NCBI GenBank assembly: GCA_023393165.1
Contig: JAEWMJ010000042.1
Span: 1 to 64,000 of the forward strand
DNA: 64,000 bases
Source of the DNA: Bacillota bacterium
Lineage (GTDB): Bacteria > Bacillota > Clostridia > Christensenellales > Christensenellaceae
Direction of reading: 5' to 3'
This document shows positions 16,966-25,893 of this stretch, piece after piece. A program made the position numbers and the translations under genes. How positions within the stretch are numbered: position 1 is the stretch's first letter; the number at the start of each line of letters is the position of its first letter. The notes under the pieces are model-generated. The model was not told the origin of the DNA, did no database searches, and worked only from the letters and a program-made list of their open reading frames with translations.

Positions 16966-17775
16966 ATGGCGGTAGCTGTAAAACAGGAGGTGTATGAAAA
17001 CCGGTTTTGGCTCAGAGTAATGCTTGACCACCTGTTTATTATACTTGACGCGCTTAATTATAGGGAGAAAGAGGAAATAGCGGCTGCACATAACCTGATA
17101 AAGACGTTTAACCTCCTGCTCCAAAGAGCCTGGGACCCCCTGGATGACGCGCAGATGCGCCAACTGGATCAGGACGCATTTAACGCTGCGCAGGAAATCC
17201 GCAAATATAAACTACATATCCTCAGCCGGCAGCTGACGGGTAAAATATCGATTTCAATAACCTCGGGATTGGTCAGCCGCCTTGTGAATGAAGCGGAAGC
17301 GTATTTGGAAATACTCGCGGTATTCCTGCAAAACAAGGAATATATAATTGAGCCGGTTCCGCTGCATCTTCTCTGGCTGATGGACGCTGCGGGACATGCA
17401 GAGGATATTGCAAAAGGATTTAATTTCAGCAATGCCGATCTTAAAACAAAAACACTTTCTTACCAAAAGGAATTTTTAGATCTATATATCCGGGCAGCCG
17501 AGATGAAGGGATTTTTTAGAATCGGTGTGAAAGATTTTCCGTCATTCGATCAGCTTAACACCGACGTCAACGAACGTATGACCGAATTTACGGAGTTTTT
17601 TGTGGCTATAAACTCAAAAATCATAGGCGGAAAGGTTATGTCCACCGTTTCTCCACTTATGCTGGATCATATGTACCGGGAGGAATGCTATTATCTTATG
17701 CAATTGTCCAAGGTTTCAGAAATAAAGCCCCCGGTGTGCGATCCCACGGTGCAGGCTTTTGAACTGCCTAAATAA
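16966..17775 (+). CDS. DUF2935 protein (copy 1 of tandem pair)
   Basis: A 269-residue all-helical protein of the DUF2935 family, common in Clostridia and Bacilli. It contains two similar halves, each with conserved Glu/His positions (FWLRVMLDHLFIIL at the start of one half, LLWLMDAAGHAEDI and LDHMYREECYYL in the other). The arrangement recalls ferritin-like four-helix bundles and is compatible with a metal site. The function is not known. There is no signal peptide. The start codon follows AAGGGGG at a long spacing of about 12 nt. The next gene is a paralogue of the same length. Confidence 0.82.
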   Translation: MAVAVKQEVYENRFWLRVMLDHLFIILDALNYREKEEIAAAHNLIKTFNLLLQRAWDPLDDAQMRQLDQDAFNAAQEIRKYKLHILSRQLTGKISISITSGLVSRLVNEAEAYLEILAVFLQNKEYIIEPVPLHLLWLMDAAGHAEDIAKGFNFSNADLKTKTLSYQKEFLDLYIRAAEMKGFFRIGVKDFPSFDQLNTDVNERMTEFTEFFVAINSKIIGGKVMSTVSPLMLDHMYREECYYLMQLSKVSEIKPPVCDPTVQAFELPK

Positions 17776-17843
17776 GTATTAAAAGACATTTCAACGCAAT
17801 GCGTCCATACGTGGAAAAATAAAATACATAAGGAGGCTGGTTT

Positions 17844-18644
17844 GTGACAAAACAGGAAAACCAATCTTCATACCAAAACAGGTTTTGGCTGAAAATAATG
17901 TGCGACCATATGCAGTTTATTTTAGTCGCTATATCTCCAAATGAAAAACAGGAAATAAATACGGCGCGGTCTTTGTATGAACTCTTTAATGCAATGTTAA
18001 AAAAGTCCAGGGAGGCTCTTGACGATGATCAGCTCGAGCAGCTGAATCGTGAGGCATTTCCTGTCGTGCAGGAAGCCCGGAGATTTCAGCTGCATATTTT
18101 GAAAAGGCAAATACAGGATCATATCGAGCTTAACCTGCTGCCGGGTACTGTCAACCGTCTGGTGAGCGAGACCGAGGAATATCTGAATGTTTTGGCAGCT
18201 CTCTTAAAAAGTGATGAGTTTGTGATCCCCACCATACGCCTGCATCTACTCTGGCTGCCGGATGCGCAGGGGCATGCGGGATTGATTATGAACGGCGTTA
18301 ATATGAGTTGTCATGATATCCGGGGAACCGCGTATGAGTATGAAAAAAGATTCATGATCCTGTATACGAGGGCAGTGGAAATTGCTGGGCTTACCAGAAC
18401 CGGAATTATGACTTTCCCTGCCTTTCATAAGTTTAATCTGGATACAAACGAGGTGCTGACGGGATTTACCGAATTTTTTGTAGAAATAAAATCCGATTTG
18501 GAAACCAAAAGAATATTGAATACAATTTCTCCTCTTTGGCTGGATCATATGTACCGGGAGGGGTGTTATTACCTGACTGAATTGTCCAAGGTCTGCAATG
18601 TAAAAGCGCCCGCTTGCGACCCCTCCGCGCCGGAAATTTTTTAG
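17844..18644 (+). CDS. DUF2935 protein (copy 2 of tandem pair)
   Basis: A 266-residue paralogue of the preceding gene. It shares the NRFWLKIMCDH opening, the LHLLWLPDAQGHA segment and the LDHMYREGCYYL closing motif. The GTG start follows a strong AAGGAGG. The two genes are 68 nt apart and clearly arose by duplication. Differences are spread along the length, so the duplication is not recent. They may form a heterodimer or serve different conditions. Confidence 0.82.
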   Translation: MTKQENQSSYQNRFWLKIMCDHMQFILVAISPNEKQEINTARSLYELFNAMLKKSREALDDDQLEQLNREAFPVVQEARRFQLHILKRQIQDHIELNLLPGTVNRLVSETEEYLNVLAALLKSDEFVIPTIRLHLLWLPDAQGHAGLIMNGVNMSCHDIRGTAYEYEKRFMILYTRAVEIAGLTRTGIMTFPAFHKFNLDTNEVLTGFTEFFVEIKSDLETKRILNTISPLWLDHMYREGCYYLTELSKVCNVKAPACDPSAPEIF

Positions 18645-18803
18645 GGCAGGCAGCAGCGGCGGCGTAACGAAATTTTATGAGCCATACATATATTTTAAGG
18701 CTGACTCAGTGTAAGACGATACGGTTTACCGATTTTAACAGAAATATTTTGGCGTCTGACGGACAGTATCCAGGCTTATTTTTGTGTATTTAAAAATTAT
18801 GGA

Positions 18804-18832
18804 TTGTTTGCGTAAATGTTTGGGTTTATACT
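18804..18832 (+). promoter_or_regulatory. Possible promoter of the aldo/keto reductase-lar operon
   Basis: TTGTTT, a 17-nt spacer and TATACT lie about 110 nt before the first gene. The 300-nt gap before this operon shows no other clear feature. Confidence 0.4.
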
Positions 18833-18944
18833 GATATTGGCATAAAAAATGTTACTTTTTTGCATAAAGGACATGCCGGTAATTAAAGAGATCATCGGTT
18901 GAATACCGGATGTACTTTTCAGCAATGTTATTGGAGGTGTTTTC

Positions 18945-20081
18945 ATGCAGTACAGAAAGTTTGGACGTACTAATGAAATGGTTTCAGTACTGGGATTCGG
19001 TTGTATGAGGCTCCCGGTTCTTCCTGGCGGCGATATGTCCCAAATAGACGAAGATGCGGCTTTAAAGCTTATCCACTGCGCCATTGACAACGGAGTAAAT
19101 TATATAGATACCGCGTATCCTTATCATGGCAAGGTTTTCGGCCAGAAAGGAAATTGCGAGCCCTTTTTAAGCAGGGTCTTGCAGGACGGATACCGTGAAA
19201 AGATAAAACTTGCGACAAAACTGCCAAGCTGGATGATAAAAACCAGGGAAGACATGGACAGGCTTCTTAACGACCAGCTTGAAAGACTGAATACGGACGC
19301 TGTCGATTTCTATCTGGTACACGGCATTACAAGCGCTACATGGCCGGTACTTAAGAAAGCCGGATTTGACAAGTTTCTGGATGACGCATTAAAGTCGGGC
19401 AAAATCAAACATGCAGGTTTCTCGTTTCATGACAAGCTGGACCTGTTTTTGGAGATCGTGGATGCTTACGACTGGTCTTTCTGCATGATCCAGTATAATT
19501 TTATGGATGAGAATTACCAGGCGGGCACGGAAGGCCTGCGGTACGCAAATCATAAAGGACTGGGCGTTGCAGTCATGGAACCGCTGCGGGGAGGCACGCT
19601 TGCCGGAAATCTTCCGGACGATGTGATGGAAATTATAAACAGCGTAAACAAGACGCCCGCGGAGCTGGGACTTCGGTGGATCTGGAGCCACCCGGAGGTT
19701 TCGGTTGTATTAAGCGGAATGAATTCGATGGAGCAGCTTAATGAAAACATGAATACTGCCCAAGAAGCCGGAGCGCTGACCCGCGAGGAATCTGACGCCA
19801 TTGACCGGGTGCGCGCGTTATACCGCCGGAAAATCAAGATAGGATGCACGGGCTGCGGCTACTGCATGCCGTGTCCTGCCGGCGTAAACATACCGGTCAG
19901 TTTTTCCATGTACAATAATTTTCATATGTTCGGCAGGAAGGAACCCTATACGTTCAGACTTGCCCCCAATCAGAGGGCGTCAAGCTGCAAAGAGTGCGGG
20001 AGATGCGAGGAACACTGTCCCCAAGGTATCGCGATCCGCGAGGGATTGAGAAATGTCCGGAGTGTTTTTGAAGAGGTTTAA
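18945..20081 (+). CDS. Aldo/keto reductase with C-terminal 4Fe-4S ferredoxin domain
   Basis: The N-terminal TIM barrel (about residues 1-290) has the family opening MQYRKFGRT...LGFGCMRLP, the catalytic Asp/Tyr pair in NYIDTAYPYH, and the YLVHG segment. The C-terminal part has CTGCGYCMPCP and CKECGRCEEHCP, each a four-cysteine cluster motif, so two [4Fe-4S] clusters are expected. Such enzymes can link NAD(P)H or carbonyl chemistry to ferredoxin-type electron flow. The stop codon is 2 nt from the larC start, so this gene is the head of the nickel-pincer operon. It may act on the same 2-hydroxy or keto acids as an NPN enzyme, which is inference. Confidence 0.88.
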   Translation: MQYRKFGRTNEMVSVLGFGCMRLPVLPGGDMSQIDEDAALKLIHCAIDNGVNYIDTAYPYHGKVFGQKGNCEPFLSRVLQDGYREKIKLATKLPSWMIKTREDMDRLLNDQLERLNTDAVDFYLVHGITSATWPVLKKAGFDKFLDDALKSGKIKHAGFSFHDKLDLFLEIVDAYDWSFCMIQYNFMDENYQAGTEGLRYANHKGLGVAVMEPLRGGTLAGNLPDDVMEIINSVNKTPAELGLRWIWSHPEVSVVLSGMNSMEQLNENMNTAQEAGALTREESDAIDRVRALYRRKIKIGCTGCGYCMPCPAGVNIPVSFSMYNNFHMFGRKEPYTFRLAPNQRASSCKECGRCEEHCPQGIAIREGLRNVRSVFEEV

Positions 20082-20083
20082 AT

Positions 20084-21292
20084 ATGAAGATCTTATATTA
20101 CGACTGCTTTTGCGGAATCAGCGGCGACATGAATCTGGGAGCGCTTCTGGATGCCGGCGTGGACGAATCGTATCTTAGGGGCGAACTTGAAAAACTAGGC
20201 CTTAACGATGAATTTAAAATAGAGATTCAAAAAGGCGGAAAAAACGGAATAGCCGGAACAAAAGTGGATGTAGTTCTTAAAAGAGAATCCGGCAGCCATC
20301 ACAGGCACCTTGCCGATATTGAAAAGATTATTATGGCCAGCGGCCTCGGAGATAACGTCAAGAAAATGATTATGGACATGTTCCGGCGCATTGCTGAGGC
20401 GGAGGGGAAGGTTCACGGACTCCCCGCTGAAGAAGTGCATTTTCACGAGGTAGGCGCAATCGATTCCATTGTGGATCTGGTGGGAGCCGCAATCGCTTTG
20501 GATTACCTGAGGCCCGATGTCATAATGGCCTCGACTGTTCAGCTTGGAGGCGGATTTGTAAACTGCGCGCACGGCAAACTGCCCGTTCCCGCGCCTGCCA
20601 CGGCCGAACTGCTGCGGAATATTCCTGTTAAAACCGGCCTGGTTCCGTTTGAAACCACCACGCCGACAGGAGCGGCTATACTTGCTGCCAATGTATCCCG
20701 GTTTTCCGATCAGGCCTGCTTTTCTGTTCAAAAGGTCGGATACGGACTTGGTTCCCGTGATCTGGAAGTCGCAAATGTGCTCCGGGTTTTTATTGGGGAA
20801 ACCGCGGAAGCGCCTGAAACAGCAGAACAATTTATGCTGGAAACCAATATAGACGATATGAATCCCGAGCTTTTTGGGTTTGTCGAAGAAAGGCTTTTTG
20901 AGGCGGGGGCGCTTGACGTGTTTAAAACGCCCGTTATCATGAAAAAAGGAAGGCCTGGCGTGCTTTTAAGCGTATTGACGGACAAAAGAAACGAGGATGC
21001 AATAGAAAAGGTTATTTTTTCAGACACAACGGCTATCGGACTTCGGAAAATAAAAGTGGATAAAATCATGCTGCAGCGGAAGATCGAGCAGCTGCATACC
21101 AAACTTGGCGACGTAAAAATAAAAAAAGCATATTACGAAGGCAGACTGGTTAACTGTAAACCGGAATATGAGGACTGCAAAAAAATAGCAGAGACCAATA
21201 AAATTCCGATAACGCAGGTTTACAGGGAAATTGATAAGGAAATGGAGAGACAGACGCCCAAAAAACCTTTTGATTTTCTGGGAAAAAACTGA
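20084..21292 (+). CDS. larC: LarC, nickel insertion protein for the NPN cofactor
   Basis: LarC inserts nickel into the pyridinium-3,5-bisthiocarboxylic acid mononucleotide made by LarB and LarE, using CTP. Here it is one uninterrupted 402-residue frame, unlike Lactobacillus plantarum where it is made by frameshifting of two frames. Visible family features are YYDCFCGISGDM at the start, a His-rich SHHRHLADI stretch, the VHFHEVGAIDSI motif, the FETTTPTGAAIL motif and NIDDMNPE in the C-terminal half. It is directly downstream of the aldo/keto reductase and 29 nt before larE. Confidence 0.94.
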   Translation: MKILYYDCFCGISGDMNLGALLDAGVDESYLRGELEKLGLNDEFKIEIQKGGKNGIAGTKVDVVLKRESGSHHRHLADIEKIIMASGLGDNVKKMIMDMFRRIAEAEGKVHGLPAEEVHFHEVGAIDSIVDLVGAAIALDYLRPDVIMASTVQLGGGFVNCAHGKLPVPAPATAELLRNIPVKTGLVPFETTTPTGAAILAANVSRFSDQACFSVQKVGYGLGSRDLEVANVLRVFIGETAEAPETAEQFMLETNIDDMNPELFGFVEERLFEAGALDVFKTPVIMKKGRPGVLLSVLTDKRNEDAIEKVIFSDTTAIGLRKIKVDKIMLQRKIEQLHTKLGDVKIKKAYYEGRLVNCKPEYEDCKKIAETNKIPITQVYREIDKEMERQTPKKPFDFLGKN

Positions 21293-21321
21293 AAAACAAC
21301 TAAAAGGGAGTATATCGGAAT

Positions 21322-22173
21322 ATGGTGGATATTAGTTTGCAAGCACATGGGAAGATGGAACTTTTAAAGAAAATAATCCGCGGCTACGGCAGCCTGGCAA
21401 TCGCTTTTTCGGGCGGGGTGGACAGCACTTTTTTGCTGAAAACCGCTTTTGATTTGCTGGGAGATAAGGCAATTGCCGTTACCGCGCGTTCCTCAACATA
21501 TCCGGAACGGGAATTGAGGGAAGCTCAGGCGTTTGCGGAATCTTTGGGAATTAAACATATTATTATCGATTCCGAGGAGCTGGATATACCAAATTATGCG
21601 GAAAATCCCGTAAACCGGTGTTATTACTGTAAAACCGAACTGTTTTACAAGATAAAGGACGTTGCGCTGAGACTTGGCATCCGCGCGGTTGCCGAGGGCT
21701 CCAACGCCGACGATTTAAACGATTTCCGGCCGGGGATGCAGGCGGTGTGCGAGCTTGACATAAAAAGTCCCTTGCGGGAAGCGGACATGACCAAGCAGGA
21801 AATACGGCAATTATCCAAAGAAGCGGGACTTCCCACCTGGGATAAACAGGCTTTTGCATGCCTTGCATCCCGGTTTCCCTATGGACAGCGCATTACAAAA
21901 GAAAAACTTGGTATGGTGGACAGGGCGGAACAGTATTTGCTGGATATTGGGTTCAGGCAGGTCCGGGTACGGCATCATGGCGATCTGGCAAGGATTGAAG
22001 TGGGAACGGAAGAACGCGCGCGGTTTTTGGAGCAGGAATTGATGGAGAAAGTATATGCCGAATTTAAAAGGACCGGTTTTACCTATGTATCGCTTGATCT
22101 GATGGGTTACCGCACGGGAAGCATGAACGAGGCGATAGGAAAAGGGATGCGCCAGGGGGGAAAGGATGAATAG
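21322..22173 (+). CDS. larE: LarE, sulfur transferase for the NPN cofactor
   Basis: LarE is an ATP pyrophosphatase that activates the carboxylates of the LarB product and adds sulfur. The PP-loop SGGVDST is at residues 30-36. Three cysteines stand out: C100 and C103 in NRCYYCK, and C180 in FACLASRF. The single-Cys LarE of L. plantarum sacrifices its own sulfur. The three-Cys pattern seen here matches the LarE type that holds a [4Fe-4S] cluster and can work catalytically. That assignment is from motif only. The last 8 nt overlap larB. Confidence 0.93.
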   Translation: MVDISLQAHGKMELLKKIIRGYGSLAIAFSGGVDSTFLLKTAFDLLGDKAIAVTARSSTYPERELREAQAFAESLGIKHIIIDSEELDIPNYAENPVNRCYYCKTELFYKIKDVALRLGIRAVAEGSNADDLNDFRPGMQAVCELDIKSPLREADMTKQEIRQLSKEAGLPTWDKQAFACLASRFPYGQRITKEKLGMVDRAEQYLLDIGFRQVRVRHHGDLARIEVGTEERARFLEQELMEKVYAEFKRTGFTYVSLDLMGYRTGSMNEAIGKGMRQGGKDE

Positions 22174-22912
22174 GGACGAACTGAAAAAGCTGCTGTTGTC
22201 CGTTAAAAGCGATGAACTGGATGTGGACGAAGCGCTCGGAATGATATCTGATCTGCCGCTGAAAGAGATCGGGTTTGCGACAGTGGACAGCCACAGGGAG
22301 CTTAGAATAGGGTATCCCGAGGTGATCTATTGCGCCGGAAAAACCGTGGAGCAGGTAAAAGGGATCGTGGAGTGTATGCTTGCGTCGGGAAACGATATAC
22401 TGGGTACCCGCGCTTCAGAAGAAATGTATCTTACGGTCAGGGAAATCTGCCCGGACGCAAAATTTAATCCGCTCGGAAGGACGATCACAATCCAAAAAAG
22501 CGGCAAGAAATTGACGGAAAGCTATATCGCGATTGTCTGCGCGGGAACGTCGGATTTACCGGTAGTGGAGGAAGCGGCAGAGACCGCGCTGATTCTTGGA
22601 AACCGCGTGGAAAAAATTGTGGATGTGGGCGTTGCGGGAATACACAGACTGTTTTTCAAACTGGACCTGATCAGGGGTGCCCGCGTCGTAATTGTGGTTG
22701 CGGGCATGGAAGGAGCGCTTGCCAGCGTAATCGGCGGACTGGTAGCGGGACCGGTCATCGCTGTCCCCACGAGCGTGGGTTACGGGGCTAATTTCGGCGG
22801 GATCGCCGCTCTTTTGACCATGCTGAACAGCTGTTCCGCAGGCGTATGCGTCGTGAATATAGATAACGGGTTTGGGGCGGCTTGTACGGCGTCCATTATA
22901 AATAAACTCTAG
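22166..22912 (+). CDS. larB: LarB, pyridinium carboxylase of NPN synthesis
   Basis: LarB carboxylates and hydrolyses nicotinic acid adenine dinucleotide in the first step of nickel-pincer nucleotide synthesis. The C-terminal half (about residues 115-248) is a PurE-like AIR carboxylase domain with the sequence CAGTSDLPV, then a G-V-A-G-I-H-R stretch, VVAGMEGALASVIGGL and PTSVGYGANFGG. The length is normal. Gene order is reductase-larC-larE-larB. The lactate racemase larA, the best-known user of the cofactor, is not in this window. Confidence 0.94.
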   Translation: MNRDELKKLLLSVKSDELDVDEALGMISDLPLKEIGFATVDSHRELRIGYPEVIYCAGKTVEQVKGIVECMLASGNDILGTRASEEMYLTVREICPDAKFNPLGRTITIQKSGKKLTESYIAIVCAGTSDLPVVEEAAETALILGNRVEKIVDVGVAGIHRLFFKLDLIRGARVVIVVAGMEGALASVIGGLVAGPVIAVPTSVGYGANFGGIAALLTMLNSCSAGVCVVNIDNGFGAACTASIINKL

Positions 22913-23046
22913 CAGGCTTCTGACAATGACATGTAATTGTGCCTTTCAGCAGCCTTTTAATATTGCGTGGAACTATTTACCATTCATAATGGGCGGTGAA
23001 ACTCTGAATAATATTTGTAAAAGAGATATTAAAAGGAGTTTTTGCC

Positions 23047-23283
23047 ATGAGAAACAAACATAATCCGGATGACAGAAGCGATAATGTCGAGAAAATCCAG
23101 GAAAATATAAACGATACCATACGAAACATGGAGCTTGCTGAAGACATGATGGATAGAACATCGGACAGCAAGACTAGAAAAGACCTGAAAGAAAAAAACG
23201 AAAGAAGAAGAGACGCGCTTGAAGGGTTCCGCCATGAAATCAAAGACGAAGCGGACGCACGTAAAAAGGGATATAAAGATTAA
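23047..23283 (+). CDS. tlp: Small acid-soluble spore protein Tlp
   Basis: The 78-residue, very hydrophilic protein matches Bacillus Tlp closely in layout: NPDDRSDNVEKIQ near the start, a helical middle, an EKNERRRDAL element and the DEADARKKGY end. Tlp is packed into the spore core and expressed late in the forespore. GGAGTTTTTGCC precedes the ATG. This is the best single sign that the organism forms spores. I could not identify a convincing sigma-G promoter by eye. Confidence 0.93.
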   Translation: MRNKHNPDDRSDNVEKIQENINDTIRNMELAEDMMDRTSDSKTRKDLKEKNERRRDALEGFRHEIKDEADARKKGYKD

Positions 23284-23298
23284 TTCGCCATTCCAGTG

Positions 23299-23340
23299 AA
23301 AAACAGCCCCCTGTTAAAAAGGATTAGGGCTGTTTTTTTA
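23299..23340 (+). terminator. Terminator after tlp
   Basis: AAACAGCCC pairs with GGGCTGTTT around a loop of about 20 nt, followed by seven T. Confidence 0.8.
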
Positions 23341-23480
23341 TGCAGATTTCAATGTTTAGAGGTTCCATGCGTTAAAGATGGCTCAAAAAAATGTAAAAAA
23401 TAACAATATATTGTTGCATTATGGAAGTATTTGATTTAATATTAAGTTACCGAAAAGTAACCATCTCTATGGAAGGCAGC

Positions 23481-24491
23481 GTGACAAAAATGCCCAATAC
23501 CGAATACAGTATTTTGATGTCGATGTTTGAGCACATGAATGAAGGAATCATTGTAACCGACAAAGACGGAAATTTCATTTTTATGAACAACTGCGCTGAA
23601 AAAATACACGATATTAAAAAGGAAACTCTACTTAACAAGAATGTTTATACAAATCAATTTCAGGAATCCCTCTCAAGTATAAAAAACGCAATCGAACAAT
23701 TGAAACAATCTCCAAGATCAGTACTCCGCTGGATGATGATGGATTCCGTCAACAAAAGATTCTATGAAAATACCTATTCGGCTATTTTTGATGAAAACAA
23801 CAATGTATCGGGTATAGCCGTTATTACAAGGGATATTACCGCAAGGAAGAGAATCGATCTTCTGAAAGCACGCGGCGCTAAGCCGCAGCGGGATATTGCT
23901 TTGGATACACAATTGAAATATAAAAAACTGCTGCTCATATCTCTGGAATCACTCTTGAACGAGCAGGAAGCAAAAGATGGCTTTATGAAGGGGCACTCAA
24001 AACGCGTCGCAGAAATATCGCAAAAAATGTTCGAATATAAATACGGGATTAAAGGCGAATATTTCGATATCGGCACGGCTGCACGGCTGCACGATATCGG
24101 AAAGATCAGCATTCCGAACGCGATCATGGACAAGCCGGGAAAACTTTCGCTTGAAGAATATGAGGCCATTAAACAACACTGCGAATTTGCTTCGGACTTG
24201 ATCAAACCCTTGGATGCAACCGGCACCATAACGTCCATTATACGGTATCATCACGAAAGATACGACGGGTCGGGATATCCGGAAGGAAGAAAGGGAGAAG
24301 ATATTCCGCTTGGTTCCAGGATTATCGCTATAGCGGATACCTATGACGCAATGCGTTCCGACCGGCCTTTCCGTAAAGCCCTGGCACAGGAATTTTGTAC
24401 GGAAGAAATCAAAAAAAATGCGGGAACGCAGTTTGATCCGGAATGGGCGGATATTTTCTGTACATTGCGTGATAAGGGGAGTATACAGTAA
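23481..24491 (+). CDS. PAS-HD-GYP protein, probable cyclic di-GMP phosphodiesterase
   Basis: An N-terminal PAS domain (HMNEGIIVTDKDGNFIFMN) of about 110 residues is followed by a linker helix and a C-terminal HD-GYP domain. In that domain the metal HD pair is in ARLHDIGKI. The GYP-type loop is YHHERYDGSGYPEG, and IAIADTYDAM closes it. The family hydrolyses c-di-GMP to GMP. I chose the GTG at 23481 because GGAAGG lies just before it. The frame is open back to an ATG at 23421 without a ribosome binding site, and an ATG at 23490 is also possible. There is no membrane segment, so the PAS domain senses a cytosolic signal. Confidence 0.88.
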   Translation: MTKMPNTEYSILMSMFEHMNEGIIVTDKDGNFIFMNNCAEKIHDIKKETLLNKNVYTNQFQESLSSIKNAIEQLKQSPRSVLRWMMMDSVNKRFYENTYSAIFDENNNVSGIAVITRDITARKRIDLLKARGAKPQRDIALDTQLKYKKLLLISLESLLNEQEAKDGFMKGHSKRVAEISQKMFEYKYGIKGEYFDIGTAARLHDIGKISIPNAIMDKPGKLSLEEYEAIKQHCEFASDLIKPLDATGTITSIIRYHHERYDGSGYPEGRKGEDIPLGSRIIAIADTYDAMRSDRPFRKALAQEFCTEEIKKNAGTQFDPEWADIFCTLRDKGSIQ

Positions 24492-24511
24492 TTTCCCTGT
24501 ACGATGAAAAT

Positions 24512-24537
24512 AAAAAGGAGCCCCGGCTCCTTTTTTC
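24512..24537 (+). terminator. Terminator after the HD-GYP gene
   Basis: The stem AAAAAGGAGCC / GGCTCCTTTTTT has a minimal loop and a six-T tail. Between it and cca a second hairpin (24629-24655, TACCTTTTCTT / AAGAAAAGGTA) runs into a TATAAT at 24655-24660 and may be part of the cca promoter. Confidence 0.9.
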
Positions 24538-24690
24538 GTGCAATTATTGATACGAGAGTTTGAATGTATGGACTCAAATCTGTGCTTTTTGAGTACCTGA
24601 AAGAAAATTGTATGGATTTTCTTTTGGTACCTTTTCTTTTTCTTAAGAAAAGGTATAATACCTATAATAAATAAAAAAGGATGAGGAGTC

Positions 24691-25893
24691 ATGCGGTTTC
24701 CAGAAGAGGTGGAAAAGGTACTCGGCATATTGCATGAGAATGGATACGCAGCGTATGCGGTAGGCGGGTGCGTGCGTGATTTTCTGCTGGGCAAAACCCC
24801 CAAGGATTATGATGTGACGACCGACGCCCTGCCGGATGAAATGTTGAAGCTGTTCGGCGGCTTTTCCGTTATACCGACCGGTATAAAGCACGGCACGGTT
24901 ACCGTTCTCATAAACCGCTTGCCTATAGAGGTAACAACCTTCCGGACGGACGGCGTTTATCTGGACAACCGGAGGCCGAGCAGCGTTTCTTTCTCCAGAA
25001 ATATTGGCGACGATTTAAAAAGGCGCGATTTTACGATAAACGCGATCGCTTACAGCCCCTTCGAAGGTTATGTGGACCTGTTTGGGGGCAAGGAAGACCT
25101 GAAAAACCGCTTGATCCGCTGCGTTGGTGACGCGGGAGAAAGATTTGACGAAGACGCCCTTAGGATACTGAGGGCTTTAAGGCTGGCTGCCGAACTGGAA
25201 TTTGCGATAGAGAATGATACCTCCCGAAGCATACGCAGCAAAAAGGAATTGCTTCGCAATATTTCGCGGGAACGGATCAATGTGGAATTTACGCGGATAC
25301 TGTTATCTTCAAAAGCTGCGGAGACGCTTTTATCCTACCGGGACGTGATGGGGGAGTTTCTTCCGCAGGCGGCGAAGGACCCGCGGCTTAAAGAAAAAGC
25401 AAGGATTATTGGTGCTGCACAGGACTTAAGCAGCAGGCTGGCCGTGCTTCTGGGCGGAACTTTTGGCTGGCGGCAGGCGGAGGGCATCTTACGGGAACTG
25501 AAATACGACAATACTATAATCCGGGATACGGTAATGCTGTTGCGTTACAAAAACCTGAAAGTACGGACCGGTAAACAACATATCAAATTATGGCTGAAAA
25601 CAATGGGTGCAAGCAGTTTTTTGAGGTTGCTGGCGCTGAAGGGCCTGACGGAAGATATGGAAACACAAAAGCGCATCTCCCGGGAGATTCTGGAACAAAA
25701 AGATTGCTACTTGCTGAAAAATCTTGCGTTAAACGGCGGAGATCTTCTGAGGGAAGGCATACGCGAGGGAACCGAAATCGGAAGGATATTAAACCGCCTT
25801 TTAATGTATGTTATACTAGAAAAACTGCCGAATGAAAAAACGGCGCTGATGGAATATACGAAAAAAATCATTTTGGGAGTAAGATTTGATTAA
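24691..25893 (+). CDS. cca: CCA-adding tRNA nucleotidyltransferase
   Basis: This enzyme repairs or adds the 3' CCA of tRNA. It is a class II enzyme with the signature GGCVRDFLLGKTPKDYDV, which includes the two catalytic Asp (DYD). The template-like motif RRDFTINAIAY and the RFDEDALRILRALR motif follow. The length of 400 residues is normal. A GGATGAGGAG site precedes the ATG. The four tRNAs at the left edge encode CCA themselves, so the main role may be repair. It overlaps hflX by 8 nt. Confidence 0.93.
   Translation: MRFPEEVEKVLGILHENGYAAYAVGGCVRDFLLGKTPKDYDVTTDALPDEMLKLFGGFSVIPTGIKHGTVTVLINRLPIEVTTFRTDGVYLDNRRPSSVSFSRNIGDDLKRRDFTINAIAYSPFEGYVDLFGGKEDLKNRLIRCVGDAGERFDEDALRILRALRLAAELEFAIENDTSRSIRSKKELLRNISRERINVEFTRILLSSKAAETLLSYRDVMGEFLPQAAKDPRLKEKARIIGAAQDLSSRLAVLLGGTFGWRQAEGILRELKYDNTIIRDTVMLLRYKNLKVRTGKQHIKLWLKTMGASSFLRLLALKGLTEDMETQKRISREILEQKDCYLLKNLALNGGDLLREGIREGTEIGRILNRLLMYVILEKLPNEKTALMEYTKKIILGVRFD

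Noticed and set aside
22913..23046. Sigma-G promoter before tlp
   Set aside because: A TGAATA-like box is present at about 23006 but no matching -10 at the proper distance could be found by eye.
23997..24803. 268-codon frame on the minus strand opposite the HD-GYP gene
   Set aside because: Fully antisense to motif-bearing genes (HD-GYP and cca), with low-complexity Phe/Ile/Lys-rich translation and no start site.
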